A DNA stretch of 64,000 bases from Planctomycetota bacterium. Its GTDB lineage: Bacteria; Planctomycetota; SZUA-567; H5-PLA8. Positions 1-9,059 of this stretch are shown piece after piece. The stretch spans positions 662,288 to 726,287 of the forward strand of contig JAOSKN010000002.1 in the NCBI GenBank assembly GCA_027493525.1, written 5' to 3'. Position 1 is the stretch's first letter, and each line of letters opens with the position of its first letter. The position numbers and the translations under genes were made by a program. The notes below the pieces were generated by a model. The model saw only the letters and a list, made by a program, of their open reading frames with translations, was not told the origin of the DNA and did not search any database.

Positions 1-1
1 G

Positions 2-1423
2 ATCGGGCTGGGACGCGAGCGGCTGGCGCTGATGAATCCCTCGCGCACGCGGAAGTTCTTCGCCTCGCTGGCGCCGATGCTGCTGAAGGCGCTGGCGGTG
101 ACGGGGGATCCGGAGGGCGCGCTGCGGCGCTTCTCGCGGCTGGCCAACTCGCTGGGCGGGAAGGCGGTCTTCTACCAGTCGCTGCACGAGAACCCGTGGC
201 TGCTGCGGATCGCCTGCGACCTGGCCGCGTACAGCGAGTTCCTCACCGACGTGCTCGCCGCCAACCCGGGGCTCTTCGACGAACTGGTGGACGCGCTGCG
301 CATCGACGAGTGCAAGGACGTGGCGCGCTACGAACGGGAAGTCGCCGAGGTGGTGGGCGGAGGCGAGATCGCCGATACGCTGCGCGCGTACCGCAACGGC
401 GAGCTGCTGCGGATCGGGGTGCGCGACCTGATGCACGCGGTGGAGCTGGAGCAGGTGCAGCGCGAGATCTCGGACCTGGCGGTGGCGCTCCTGCGCGCGC
501 AGCTCGAACACACCCTGCGAGCGTTCGAGAAGAAACGCGGGACGGTGACGCGCGCCGACGGGCGGGAGGTCGGGTTCGCGATCCTGGGGATCGGGAAGTT
601 CGGCGGGCGCGAGATGAATTACGGCTCGGACCTGGACGTGCTGTTCTTCTACGCGGGCGAAGGGCAGACGGCCGAAGGGCTGCCCGCGGGGACGTACTTC
701 GGCGAACTGGCGCAGGAGCTGACGCGCTCGATGGCCGAGCACACGGGGCTGGGCCCGCTCTACCATCTCGACGCGCGGCTGCGCCCGAACGGGACGAAGG
801 GCCCGCTGGCGATCGAGCTGCAGGCCTTCGAGAAATACTGGAAGAGCGGGGCGCTGGCGGACTGGGAGCGCCTGGCGCTGACGCGGATCGGCTTCGTCGC
901 CGGGGATCCCGGAGTGGGCGAGCGCGCCGAGCACATGATCCGCAGCGCCGTCTACGCGCCGCTGCAGTCGAAGGACCTGGCCGAACAGGTCAAGAACATG
1001 CGGCAGAAGATCGAGGAACACGCCAAGAGCGACGACCTGAAGGGCGGGCGCGGCGGGCTGATGGACATCGAGTTCCTGGTGCAATACCTGCAGCTCAAGC
1101 ACGGCCCCGCCTATCCGCGCCTGCGGCAGGCCAACACGAAGGAAGCCTTGCAGGTCCTGCTGCGGCACAAGGTCCTGGAGGCGGGGGACGTGAAGGCGCT
1201 GGGCGAGGCGCTGGAGTTCTTCGGGCTGCTGGGCAACCGCGTGCGGATCGTGCACGGCCTGAGCGCGCACACGCTGCCGAAGAAGCCCGAGGACTTGCAG
1301 CGGCTGGCGCAGCGCGCGGGGTACGTCAACGCGCCGGACCGCAGCGCCGGCGACGCGCTCCTGGCGGACTTCCAGAAGCACACCGACCGCGTGCGGGAGA
1401 TCTTCGACCGGATCGTGGTGTGA
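2..1423 (+). CDS. glnE: Glutamine synthetase adenylyltransferase, C-terminal part (5' truncated)
   Basis: Bifunctional GlnE adenylylates and deadenylylates glutamine synthetase in nitrogen control. The frame is open to the left edge, so this is the last 473 residues of a protein normally about 900-1000 long. The nucleotidyltransferase core is visible at about 585-655 (GKFGG followed by SDLDV), then the acidic DARLRPNG block and a helical C-terminal domain with RGGLMDIEF. A linker precedes the core, so this is the second (adenylylation) catalytic half and the N-terminal half lies outside the window. The stop is TGA at 1421. No partner genes (glnB, glnA) are in view. The family call is firm; which activity dominates cannot be judged from a fragment. 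Confidence 0.88.
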   Translation: MGLGRERLALMNPSRTRKFFASLAPMLLKALAVTGDPEGALRRFSRLANSLGGKAVFYQSLHENPWLLRIACDLAAYSEFLTDVLAANPGLFDELVDALRIDECKDVARYEREVAEVVGGGEIADTLRAYRNGELLRIGVRDLMHAVELEQVQREISDLAVALLRAQLEHTLRAFEKKRGTVTRADGREVGFAILGIGKFGGREMNYGSDLDVLFFYAGEGQTAEGLPAGTYFGELAQELTRSMAEHTGLGPLYHLDARLRPNGTKGPLAIELQAFEKYWKSGALADWERLALTRIGFVAGDPGVGERAEHMIRSAVYAPLQSKDLAEQVKNMRQKIEEHAKSDDLKGGRGGLMDIEFLVQYLQLKHGPAYPRLRQANTKEALQVLLRHKVLEAGDVKALGEALEFFGLLGNRVRIVHGLSAHTLPKKPEDLQRLAQRAGYVNAPDRSAGDALLADFQKHTDRVREIFDRIVV

Positions 1424-1446
1424 GGGTCGACGGCAGGAGCAGCGTA

Positions 1447-1485
1447 AAACAGTAAACAGTAAACAGTGAACAGTGAACGGTGAAC
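1447..1485. repeat. Heptanucleotide tandem repeat (RAACAGT-type)
   Basis: Five and a half head-to-tail 7-bp units (three AAACAGT, then GAACAGT, GAACGGT and a partial GAAC) fill the gap between the convergent glnE and ABC-F genes. The period is exact. The repeat is non-coding. A second period-7 array with different units occurs at 18008-18071. Confidence 0.85.
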
Positions 1486-1543
1486 TATAGGCAGGCTGGG
1501 TCAGGGTGGCGGGGAGCTTAGCAGGGGTTGCTTGGGCGTGCGG

Positions 1544-3430
1544 CTATTCGTGCTTGCGGGTTTCGAGGGTTTCCCAGCGGGCGTACGCTTCTTCGAGTTC
1601 GCGCTCGACCTCGGTGAGGCGGGCGGAGGCTTGCGCGACTTCCTCGTGCGGGCGCTTGAAGAATTCGGGCTCGGCCATGCGCGCGTGCAGCGCGGCCTGC
1701 TCGGCTTCGAGCGCTTCGATGCGAGCGGGGAGCGCCTCGAGTTCGCGGTCTTCCTTGTAGCTCAGCTTCTTTTTTTTCGCGGGTTCGGGCGCGCGTTCGG
1801 CAGGCGCGGACTTCGCGGGGCGGGCGGTCTCGGGCGCGGGGCGCTGGCGGAGGTAGTCGTCGTAGCCGCCGACGTACTCCCGGACGATGCCGCCGCCCTC
1901 GAAAGCGAGGATCCCGGTGACGGCGCGGTTGAGAAACTCGCGGTCGTGGCTCACGACGAGCACGGAGCCGGCATAGTCGGCGAGGAGTTCCTCGAGGAGT
2001 TCGAGGGTCTCGGCGTCGAGGTCGTTGGTGGGCTCGTCGAGGACCAGGACGTTCGAGGGCTGGGTGAAGAGCTTGGCGAGCATGGCGCGGCTGCGCTCGC
2101 CCCCGGAAAGCGTGGAGACGGCGTGACGCGCGCGTTCGGGGGTGAAGAGAAAGTCCTGCAGGTAGCCCAGAACGTGCCGGGGCTTGCCGTCCACGGTGAC
2201 GTGATCGCGGCCTTCGGAGACGTTTTCTAGGACCGTCTTCTCGGGATCCAGTTGGGCGTGCAACTGGTCGAAGTAGGCGACCTCGAGGCGCGAACCGTGC
2301 CGGACGCTTCCGGCGCCGGGTTCGAGTTCCTTGAGCAACAGGCGCAGGAGCGTCGTCTTGCCGGCGCCGTTGGGGCCGAGGAGGCCGAGCTTGTCGCCGC
2401 GCAGGACCAGCAGGTCGAGGCCTTGAACGATGGGGCGCTCGGCATAGGAAAAGGCGAGGCCCTCGGCCTTCAAAACCTGAACGCCGGAGCGCTCGGCCTG
2501 CTGCGCGGCGAGGCGGGCCTGGCCGGTGCGTTCGCGGCGCAGGCGGCGCTCCTCGCGCATGCGTTCGAGGACGCGAACGCGGCCTTCGTTGCGCTTGCGG
2601 CGCTCCTTCACGCCTTTGCGGATCCAGATTTCCTCCTGGGCGAGTTTCTTGTCGAACTCGGCCCAGGCCTTGGATTCGGCGTCGAGGACCTCCTGCTTGC
2701 GGCGGAGAAAGACGTCGTACGCGCAGGCCCAGTCGTAGAGCCGGCCGCGATCGAGTTCGACGATGCGGTTGGCGGTGCGGCGCAGGAACATGCGGTCGTG
2801 GCTGACGAAGACCAGCGCGGCGCGCGACTGGACCAGGAAGGCTTCGAGCCACTCGATGGCGGCAAGATCGAGATGGTTGGTGGGTTCGTCGAGGAGCAGC
2901 AGGGCGGGTTCGGCGACCAGGGCGCGGGCGAGGAGCACGCGGCGCTTCATGCCCGCGGAGAGGCTCGCGGCGGGAGCGGCGGGGTCAAGTTCCATGCGCG
3001 AGAGGATGCGCTCGACCTTGAGGCGGGTTTCCCAGGCGCCGCCGGCCTCCAGCTCGCGGTGCAGGCGCTCGAGGCGTTCGAGGGCCTGGAGTTCGTGCGC
3101 GCGCGCGACCTGTTCGCTCAGGGCGTGGAACTCGGCCAGGCGCGCGCCGGTCTCGCCCAGGCCGGCGGCGACGGCGGCGTAGATGGAACCGTGAAGATCG
3201 AGGGGCACGTCCTGCGCGAGGAGCCCGCAGCTCAGACCTTGCGCGCGCGCGACCTCGCCTTCGTCGGGATCCAGCGCGCCCGCGAGGAGCTTAAGGAGGG
3301 TGGACTTCCCGGAGCCGTTGCGGCCCAGGAGGCCGACGCGCTCGCCGGGCTCGAGCTGAAAGTCGATCCCGTCGAGGAGCGGCGGGCCGCCGAAGCCGAG
3401 GGAGACCTTGCGTAACGCGATGAGCGCCAT
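1544..3430 (-). CDS. uup: ABC-F family ATPase (Uup-like)
   Basis: Soluble 628-residue protein with two ABC ATPase domains and no membrane segments, as in ABC-F translation or ribosome-associated factors. First domain: Walker A GRNGSGKST at residues 36-44, signature LSAGMKRR near 154, Walker B ending in DEPTNHLD. Second domain: GPNGAGKTT near 351, LSGGERSR, DEPTNDLD. The charged helical tail after residue 550 (KLSYKEDRELEALP followed by a coiled coil) matches the DNA/RNA-binding C-terminal domain of Uup. An A8 tract at 1770-1777 encodes the lysines before that tail and reads in frame. Monocistronic and convergent with glnE. Uup is preferred over EttA or ABCF3 because of the tail. Confidence 0.9.
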   Translation of the reverse strand: MALIALRKVSLGFGGPPLLDGIDFQLEPGERVGLLGRNGSGKSTLLKLLAGALDPDEGEVARAQGLSCGLLAQDVPLDLHGSIYAAVAAGLGETGARLAEFHALSEQVARAHELQALERLERLHRELEAGGAWETRLKVERILSRMELDPAAPAASLSAGMKRRVLLARALVAEPALLLLDEPTNHLDLAAIEWLEAFLVQSRAALVFVSHDRMFLRRTANRIVELDRGRLYDWACAYDVFLRRKQEVLDAESKAWAEFDKKLAQEEIWIRKGVKERRKRNEGRVRVLERMREERRLRRERTGQARLAAQQAERSGVQVLKAEGLAFSYAERPIVQGLDLLVLRGDKLGLLGPNGAGKTTLLRLLLKELEPGAGSVRHGSRLEVAYFDQLHAQLDPEKTVLENVSEGRDHVTVDGKPRHVLGYLQDFLFTPERARHAVSTLSGGERSRAMLAKLFTQPSNVLVLDEPTNDLDAETLELLEELLADYAGSVLVVSHDREFLNRAVTGILAFEGGGIVREYVGGYDDYLRQRPAPETARPAKSAPAERAPEPAKKKKLSYKEDRELEALPARIEALEAEQAALHARMAEPEFFKRPHEEVAQASARLTEVERELEEAYARWETLETRKHE

Positions 3431-3914
3431 GATTGGGCCTGGAGGGCATGGGATCCGCAGCCGCCCCGCTCATGCTAGAGCATCTTCAAGAATATCGTAG
3501 CGCCATCTGCTGGCCCTGGAGGGCGGCCTCTTCGTTGGACTCGTCCGCAGTATGCGCCTGATACGTCTGGTCTCGTCAGCCTCGACGCCGCCCTCCATGA
3601 CTGCGCATCTGGCACTACGCCATTCCTGAAAATGCTGTAACGCAGACCCGCGGAATTGCATGCGCAGCGGGCCGGCCCCCGCCCGGTACGAGGTATCGAA
3701 TCGTTTTCTTCCGCCATTATTGCCGAACACCGACTTCACATGTGGGCTTGGAGCGGCCTTGCATTGGGGCGGATTGCGAGGAACCGCGCAGATGCACGGC
3801 GCAGCCGGGCCTGAATTGAAACGCGCGAAACGCCGTGAAAGGGATTCCATTGAGTCGAAGAAGTCCGAAGACTATCCTGCTCCATGATCGGGTGGACGCA
3901 GGGGGGGCTTGCGC
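3431..3914. other. Intergenic region without a convincing gene
   Basis: About 480 bp between the divergent ABC-F gene and the small gene at 3915. Short open frames exist on both strands, but none has a credible ribosome-binding site or a recognisable protein. The right end holds a TATCCT hexamer (3873-3878), a possible -10 box 36 bp before the next start, and a G-rich Shine-Dalgarno at 3901-3907. Nothing else was seen. Confidence 0.5.
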
Positions 3915-4313
3915 ATGCCATTGGTGACTCACGTGGACCGGGCACGGGGACTGTACGTGGAACGCGCCGAAGGCATCGTAAGCACCGAGCAGTTCCGGGA
4001 TGCCTTGATCGAGCGGCTTCAGGTCACGGCGCGCGAACCGCGCTTGGGGATACTCACGGACTTCACGTCCGGCAAACTGGATACGCGCGGGCTGGAGATG
4101 CGTGCGCTGGGGCACATGCTCACGGGTATGCCGGAACGCTTCCAGGCACGACGCTGGGCCGTGGCGGCCCGGGAAGGGACCTTCACCTACGGCATGTTCC
4201 GGATGCTGGCGGCTTACACCGCGAACTCGAGGATACCGTTGGCCCTCTTCGACGACGCGGAGTCGGCCATCGCAAGACTGACCGAGTTCAGCTCGGAAAA
4301 CGGCCGCGCTTGA
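3915..4313 (+). CDS. Small SpoIIAA/STAS-like hypothetical protein
   Basis: 132-residue soluble protein with no signal peptide. The order of strands and helices (short beta start, amphipathic helix, ILTDF strand, long basic helix with ARRWAVAAREG, then LALFDDAESA and a C-terminal helix) resembles the SpoIIAA-like/STAS fold found in small stand-alone proteins of unknown role. The start is chosen at ATG 3915 because the G-run at 3901-3907 is 7 nt upstream; a TTG at 3909 would leave no spacing. It is convergent with the dehydrogenase at 4317, almost abutting. I do not recognise a specific family, and the fold assignment is tentative. Confidence 0.6.
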   Translation: MPLVTHVDRARGLYVERAEGIVSTEQFRDALIERLQVTAREPRLGILTDFTSGKLDTRGLEMRALGHMLTGMPERFQARRWAVAAREGTFTYGMFRMLAAYTANSRIPLALFDDAESAIARLTEFSSENGRA

Positions 4314-4316
4314 GGC

Positions 4317-5423
4317 TCAGTCGTCCTTACTGACGTTCAGGTAGGCCTTGGTGCAGTTCTTGGCCTCGAAGAGGTGCGTGAGGACCTGCTTGAAGTTCTC
4401 CAGCCCGTCGACGGGATGGCTGAGGAGCTTGGAGAGCCAGCCGGGGAATTCGGCTTCGGAGAGCGCGAAGTCGCTGAGGCCCTGTTCGAAGTAGCCGCGG
4501 TGCGCGTTGACGGTCCCGAACATGACCTTGTTGCCGAGGACGAACTCGAGGTTCAGCCGGTCGGCCTCGACCTCGACCTTGCGTTTGCCGCCGGTGACGG
4601 AGGAGAGGATCAGGCAGCCGTTGTTGGCGAGAGCGGACATGCTGTCGAAGACGACGGGCGAGAAGCCGGTGGCCTCGAAGATCATGTCGAAGCGGCCATG
4701 CTCCTTGTATTCCTGCTCCACGCTGCGCTCCTGGACGCTGCAATAGGAGGCGCCGATCTCGTCGAGGAGTTCGGCGTTGCGGAAGGGGCGCTTGTCGACG
4801 CCGAAGACGACGGTCTCGAGGTTGCGAATGCGGCAGCAGAGCGCGGCGAGCAGCCCGATGGGGCCGGCGCCCATCACGGCCACGCGCCGCGGGCGCCAGA
4901 CCTTGAGCCGTCGGTTGATCTCGTAGGCCTGGATGATGCCTTTCTCGCAGATGCTCATGGGCTCCAGGAGCACGGCGATGTGCTTGAGGCCCTTGGGGAC
5001 CTTGACGATGTACTCGGGGTCGTCCACGAAGAACTCGGTCATGTAGCCGTGGCGGAGGTTGATGCCGCGCTCGTAATAGGTCGCGTCGGAGGTCATGTCG
5101 TAATTGCCAATGGCATCGAAGAGGGAATGGCCCGGGCGGCGGACGGTGGGCACGACGTAGTCGCCGACCTCCAGTTCCTTCACGTTGGGGCCGACCTCGA
5201 CGACTTTCCCGAAGCTCTCGTGTCCGGTGACGAGGAAGTCGAAGCCTTCCGGCGCCGCGCCGTACTCGCCGAGATGAAGCTCCTTGTCGGTGCCGTCCAC
5301 GCCGACCTGAAGGATCCGGACCTTCACGCCGCGGCCGTTGGGCACGTGATCGACGTCGGGCATGGGCAATTCGACCAGGCGCGCGGTATGGGCCTTGCGA
5401 GGCGTGATGCCGACGGCTTTCAT
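4317..5423 (-). CDS. gdh: Medium-chain zinc-type glucose 1-dehydrogenase
   Basis: 368-residue NAD(P)-dependent alcohol dehydrogenase-fold enzyme resembling archaeal glucose dehydrogenases, oxidising glucose or another aldose to the lactone. The catalytic zinc site is D43-GTD, H68-E69 in GHES, and E154 in LLEPMS. Asp replaces the usual first Cys, as known for the Haloferax mediterranei enzyme. The four-cysteine structural-zinc lobe is absent. The Rossmann fold is at GAGPIGL (185-191). The start at ATG 5423 is set by an AGAGGAAAGG ribosome site; the longer open frame upstream has no support. Monocistronic. A sorbitol or threonine dehydrogenase relative is possible, but the N-terminal pattern favours the glucose dehydrogenase group. 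Confidence 0.78.
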   Translation of the reverse strand: MKAVGITPRKAHTARLVELPMPDVDHVPNGRGVKVRILQVGVDGTDKELHLGEYGAAPEGFDFLVTGHESFGKVVEVGPNVKELEVGDYVVPTVRRPGHSLFDAIGNYDMTSDATYYERGINLRHGYMTEFFVDDPEYIVKVPKGLKHIAVLLEPMSICEKGIIQAYEINRRLKVWRPRRVAVMGAGPIGLLAALCCRIRNLETVVFGVDKRPFRNAELLDEIGASYCSVQERSVEQEYKEHGRFDMIFEATGFSPVVFDSMSALANNGCLILSSVTGGKRKVEVEADRLNLEFVLGNKVMFGTVNAHRGYFEQGLSDFALSEAEFPGWLSKLLSHPVDGLENFKQVLTHLFEAKNCTKAYLNVSKDD

Positions 5424-5630
5424 GAAGCGTTCCTTTCCTCTGGAGTAGCCTTCGTCCGGAACCCGCCGGACCCTCATACCGTTGTAACCGATTTCTTTAA
5501 GTGTGCGTAAATGTCCCGTGGAAATATGCACAAATTGAGGCCTCCCGCTCCGGAGAACCGGCCCGGAACAGGCCTCGCCGCGTAATTGAATTCAACCAAC
5601 AGGCGCAAATTCCAGCACGGCGAAGCTGAA

Positions 5631-8111
5631 TTATCTGCCGAAGAGGCCGAGGAAACCCTTCTTCTTGGGCTTGGGGGCAGGTTCGCGGCGTTTGCGGTCG
5701 CGGGCCGTTTCGGCGGCAACGGCCGGGGCGGGCTCAGCCTCGGGCTTGGCTTCCGGTTCCGGCTCCGGTTCGATAGCGGCTTCTTCTTCCTCTTCTTCCT
5801 GCTCCGGGTCGAGGTCCAGCGGGGGCTCGGCGGCCGGCTCGTCGGATAAGGCGCCTTGGTCGCGCGCGGATTCCTGCTCCTCTTCGGCCTCGTCGTCCTC
5901 CTCCTCGGGCTCGACCTCGGGGGCGGCGGCGAGGCGGCGGGCGCGCGCGGCTCTTCTTCTTCCCGCTCCGGTTCGGCGCTGTCGCCGTTCGGTTCCGGGG
6001 CTTCCTCCTCGGCGGGCGGTTCGGGCGGCTCGATCGCGCCGGGCCTGGCCAGGACGGTCTTGAGCTTTCCGGCGAAGGCCTCCTCACCGCGGGCGAGTTC
6101 CTCGCGGCTTTCCTCGACGGCCTGCTCCCACTGCTCGGCCTTCTCGACGGCTTCCTTCAGGCGCTTGGCGGTGCTGCGGGCCTTGGCGAGGATGTCCTCG
6201 TGGCGGGCCTGCGCGGCGGCGAGGAGCGCGCGGTGCTCCTCGCGAAGCTGCTCGGCGTTGGCGGCGGTCTTCTCGGTGACCTCGGTGAGCTGGGCCTGGA
6301 CCTGCATGGCGTGGCGGCGCTGGCTTTCCGCGTCGCGCCGGGCGCGGTCGCGCTCGCCGGAGAGCTGCTCGCGGGCCTCGCCTTCGCTCTTGAGGCGGGT
6401 CTTGAGTTCGGCCACGCGGGCCTCAAGTTCCTCGCGCTCGCCGGCGAGCTTCTCGCGGGCGCCGGAGGCTTCCTGTTTGGCCTCGTTGGCGGCGGCGAGG
6501 TTGGTTTCGAGCTGCGCGATCCGGGCTTCCTTCTCGCTGACGACGTCGGCGAGTTCATCCTTTTCCTGGCGCGCGGAGCGCTTGGCCTCGTCGGCGATCT
6601 TGAGCTTGGTTTCCAGGTCGGCGATGCGGCCCTCGAGTTCGGTGCGAAGCTGGGCGAGTTCCTTTTCCTTGCGCGAGATGTCGGCCTTGGCGCCGCGCTC
6701 GGAACCGAGGCGGCGGTCGAGTTCGGCGACCTTGGCCTCGAGTTCGTTGCGCTGGGCCTGAAGTTCGTCGCGCTGGCGGGTGGCGGATTCGAGGTGGTCG
6801 CGCTGGGACTTGAGGCTGGCTTCGAGGCCGACGTTGCGGGCTTCGAGATCGCGGCGCGCGTCGGCGAGGCCGTTGCGCTCCTGGCGAAGTTCCTGGCGGG
6901 CCTCCGCGTCGGAAGCCATGCGCTGGGCGAGTTCGCTGACCTTGGCTTCGAGCTGCGCGCGGGCCTCCTGGAGTTCATCGCGCTCGAGGCGCAGGTTTTC
7001 CTCGCGCTCCTGGTCGGCTTTGACACGGCCTTCGAGCTGCGCGACGCGGGCGGAGAGGTCGCCCTTCACCCTGGCCAGCTCGTCCCGCTCGGCGGTGAGG
7101 CTCTCTCGCGCGGCGCTCTCGGCCTTGACCTTCTGGTCGAGTTCGGCGACGCGGGCTTCCTGGTCGGAGAGGTCCTTTTCGAGGCTCTCGCGGCGGCGCG
7201 CGCCTTCCTCCAGCTCGCGGCGGTCGCCCTCGGTCTGCTTCTGGAGGCGTGCGTGCTGGGACTTGAGTTCGCGGTTCTCCTCGGTCAGTTCGTCGGTCTG
7301 CTTGGGCGCGGCCTCGTACTCGGCGACGCGGGCAGCCAGCTCGGCGGCGCGGCCCTCGAGTTCGGCGTTGGACTTGGAAAGTTCGTCGCGTTCCTTCTGG
7401 AGCCCATCGCGGACCTCGCGCTCCTTCTTGTAGCGGGCGTCGGTCTCGGCGAGCTTGCCTTCGAGGGCGGCCTTGGCTTTGGCCAGCTCGGCGCGCTCGC
7501 CCGCGCCCTGCTCGCTCTCGGCGCCCGCGGCGGCCAGGCGCTTCTCGAGGTCGGCGGCGCGGGCCTGGAGTTCCCGCGCGCCGGAGGCGAGCGCGTCGCG
7601 TTCTTTCTGCGCGGCCTCGCGCCCGGCGCGGGCCTCCTGGAGGCTCGCGGCCATGTCCTTGATGGTGTTCTGGAGGTCTTCCTGGGCCCCTGCGTCGGCG
7701 CCGCCGGCAGCCTGCCGGTCTTCCATGGCCGACTGGAGGCGCGCGCGGAGTTCGGCGAGTTCGCCCTCGAGGCGGCGGACGTTCTCGGCCGCCTGGTCGC
7801 GCTCTTTCTGGGCCTGCTTGGTGGACTGTCGCTCGGCCATCCAGCGGACGTTAAGGTCCTCGAGTTCCTTCTCCATCACGCGAATGCGCTCGGCCTTGGC
7901 CTCGTCGGAAAGCTGCTCGACCTTGGGCGGCGGCGCGACGTTACTCAGGTCGAGGTCCATCTCCTCGACGGTGAACTCTTCCCGCGGAGCGGGCTGTTCG
8001 AGGTCGATGATTTTTTTCGCAGGACGGGCACTTGATCTTGCGGTGCTGGGCGCCGGCCTTGAGTTTCTTGCCGCAGCCGGGACAAGTGACAATGGTAGCT
8101 TCGGTAGACAC
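5631..8111 (-). CDS. Zinc-ribbon plus long coiled-coil protein, interrupted by two apparent frameshifts
   Basis: Reconstructed as an 826-residue cytoplasmic protein. It starts at GTG 8111 behind a GGGGGG ribosome site. A four-cysteine zinc ribbon (C10, C13, C28, C31) is followed by an acidic linker, then about 600 residues of uninterrupted coiled coil rich in E, K, R, L and A, an acidic Pro/Glu tail and a basic end finishing KKKGFLGLFGR. Two indels break the frame. A7 at 8011-8017 has one A too many just after the zinc ribbon, and a C5 tract (5919-5923 on the plus strand) lacks one base in the acidic tail. With both corrected the length is exactly 827 codons. As sequenced, the middle reads as one long frame with out-of-frame ends. 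I do not recognise a family; the coil suggests a scaffold or filament role. Confidence 0.7.
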
Positions 8112-8399
8112 GGCCAATCCCCCCAAGGCGAGCCGATGCGATGGGTCGAAGCTACCCAAGCGCGCGGGATAGTACAGTGCTTTCCGGCGCCGGAGCGGCG
8201 CGGTCGCGGCCCGCTCATTCGCGGGTCAATTCCAGGAAAATAGCAGAGATCAATTCAAATCGGAGCGGCGAAGGACCGCGCGCAGAAGCCCGCGGTTTTC
8301 AGGAGCAAGGCCGGGGAAATCCGATAACGCCGGATGCCAGGCGCAAGGCGAAAATTAGATCTCGAATGACAGCACAAATGGCACGGACCGCCGCGGCTC

Positions 8400-9038
8400 C
8401 TACGGGCCGGACTCGGTGGGAGGCTTGGGGCCGGCGGTCTTGGCGGCGTCCTCCCGCTCGGCTTCCTGGTGAGCCTGTTCGAGCTGCGCGGGCTTGACGC
8501 GGCGTTCGGGCGTGAGCTTGCAGAGATCCCGGTTCCAGCAGTAGACGCGGCCTTCTTCGAAAGGCGCGGCGCCCGCGGGCAGTTCGAAGACAAGGCGGGA
8601 AACGCCCACGCCGGGGCGCGCGCGGCCCTCGGGGCCTCGCGCGGCGGCGAGGTCGGCGCTCTCGCCCATACGGCGGAGCTTCAATTCTTCCCATTGCAGT
8701 TCGTCCACGTTGCCGGTGAAGCGGAGCAGCACCTGGATGCGCCGCGCGCCGCCGGGGAGCGTCTCGCTCGACCAGAAATAGAAGGTGTGCCGCGGATAGT
8801 AGCGGTCCAGCTCGGCGGGAACGCCTGGATCGCTGTCGTCATCGCCCTGTGGCTCCCGCGTCTTGGCTTGCGCGGGCCGCTTGCCGTCCTCCTGAGTTGT
8901 CGGGAGCGGCGCGCTCGGATTGCCGGAGCGGTTCCGCCCGACGATCCAGATCGCGGCGATGACGATCAGGTACGCGATGACGCGCACGCCGATCCGGGGC
9001 ATGCGGAAGCCGGCCATTCGTTCATGATAGCGACGCAC
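8400..9038 (-). CDS. Membrane-anchored hypothetical protein
   Basis: 212-residue protein (205 if the ATG at 9017 is the start). One N-terminal hydrophobic segment near residues 18-34 is followed by a charged linker and a globular part with FYFWSSETLPGGARRIQVLLRF, which looks like a beta-sandwich exposed outside the membrane, and a polar tail. No family was recognised. It follows the secreted protein at 9060 by only 21 bp in the same direction, so the two are probably co-transcribed. Neither candidate start (GTG 9038 or ATG 9017) has a strong ribosome site, which fits translational coupling. Confidence 0.6.
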   Translation of the reverse strand: MRRYHERMAGFRMPRIGVRVIAYLIVIAAIWIVGRNRSGNPSAPLPTTQEDGKRPAQAKTREPQGDDDSDPGVPAELDRYYPRHTFYFWSSETLPGGARRIQVLLRFTGNVDELQWEELKLRRMGESADLAAARGPEGRARPGVGVSRLVFELPAGAAPFEEGRVYCWNRDLCKLTPERRVKPAQLEQAHQEAEREDAAKTAGPKPPTESGP

Positions 9039-9059
9039 GCACCGGCGGCAACGGCAGCG

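Noticed and set aside
1447..1485. Repeat array as a CRISPR
   Set aside because: Units are 7 bp and directly adjacent, without spacers, and no cas genes are present. The same applies to 18008-18071 and 37718-37808.
2252..3415. Long open frame opposite the ABC-F gene
   Set aside because: GC-rich codon bias makes long antisense frames everywhere here (also 6200-8035, 39848-41683, 45269-47548, 51685-53601). None has a known domain, whereas the opposite strand has a clear protein.
3470..3887. Small open frames in the 3431-3914 gap
   Set aside because: No ribosome site, no family resemblance, and competing frames on both strands.
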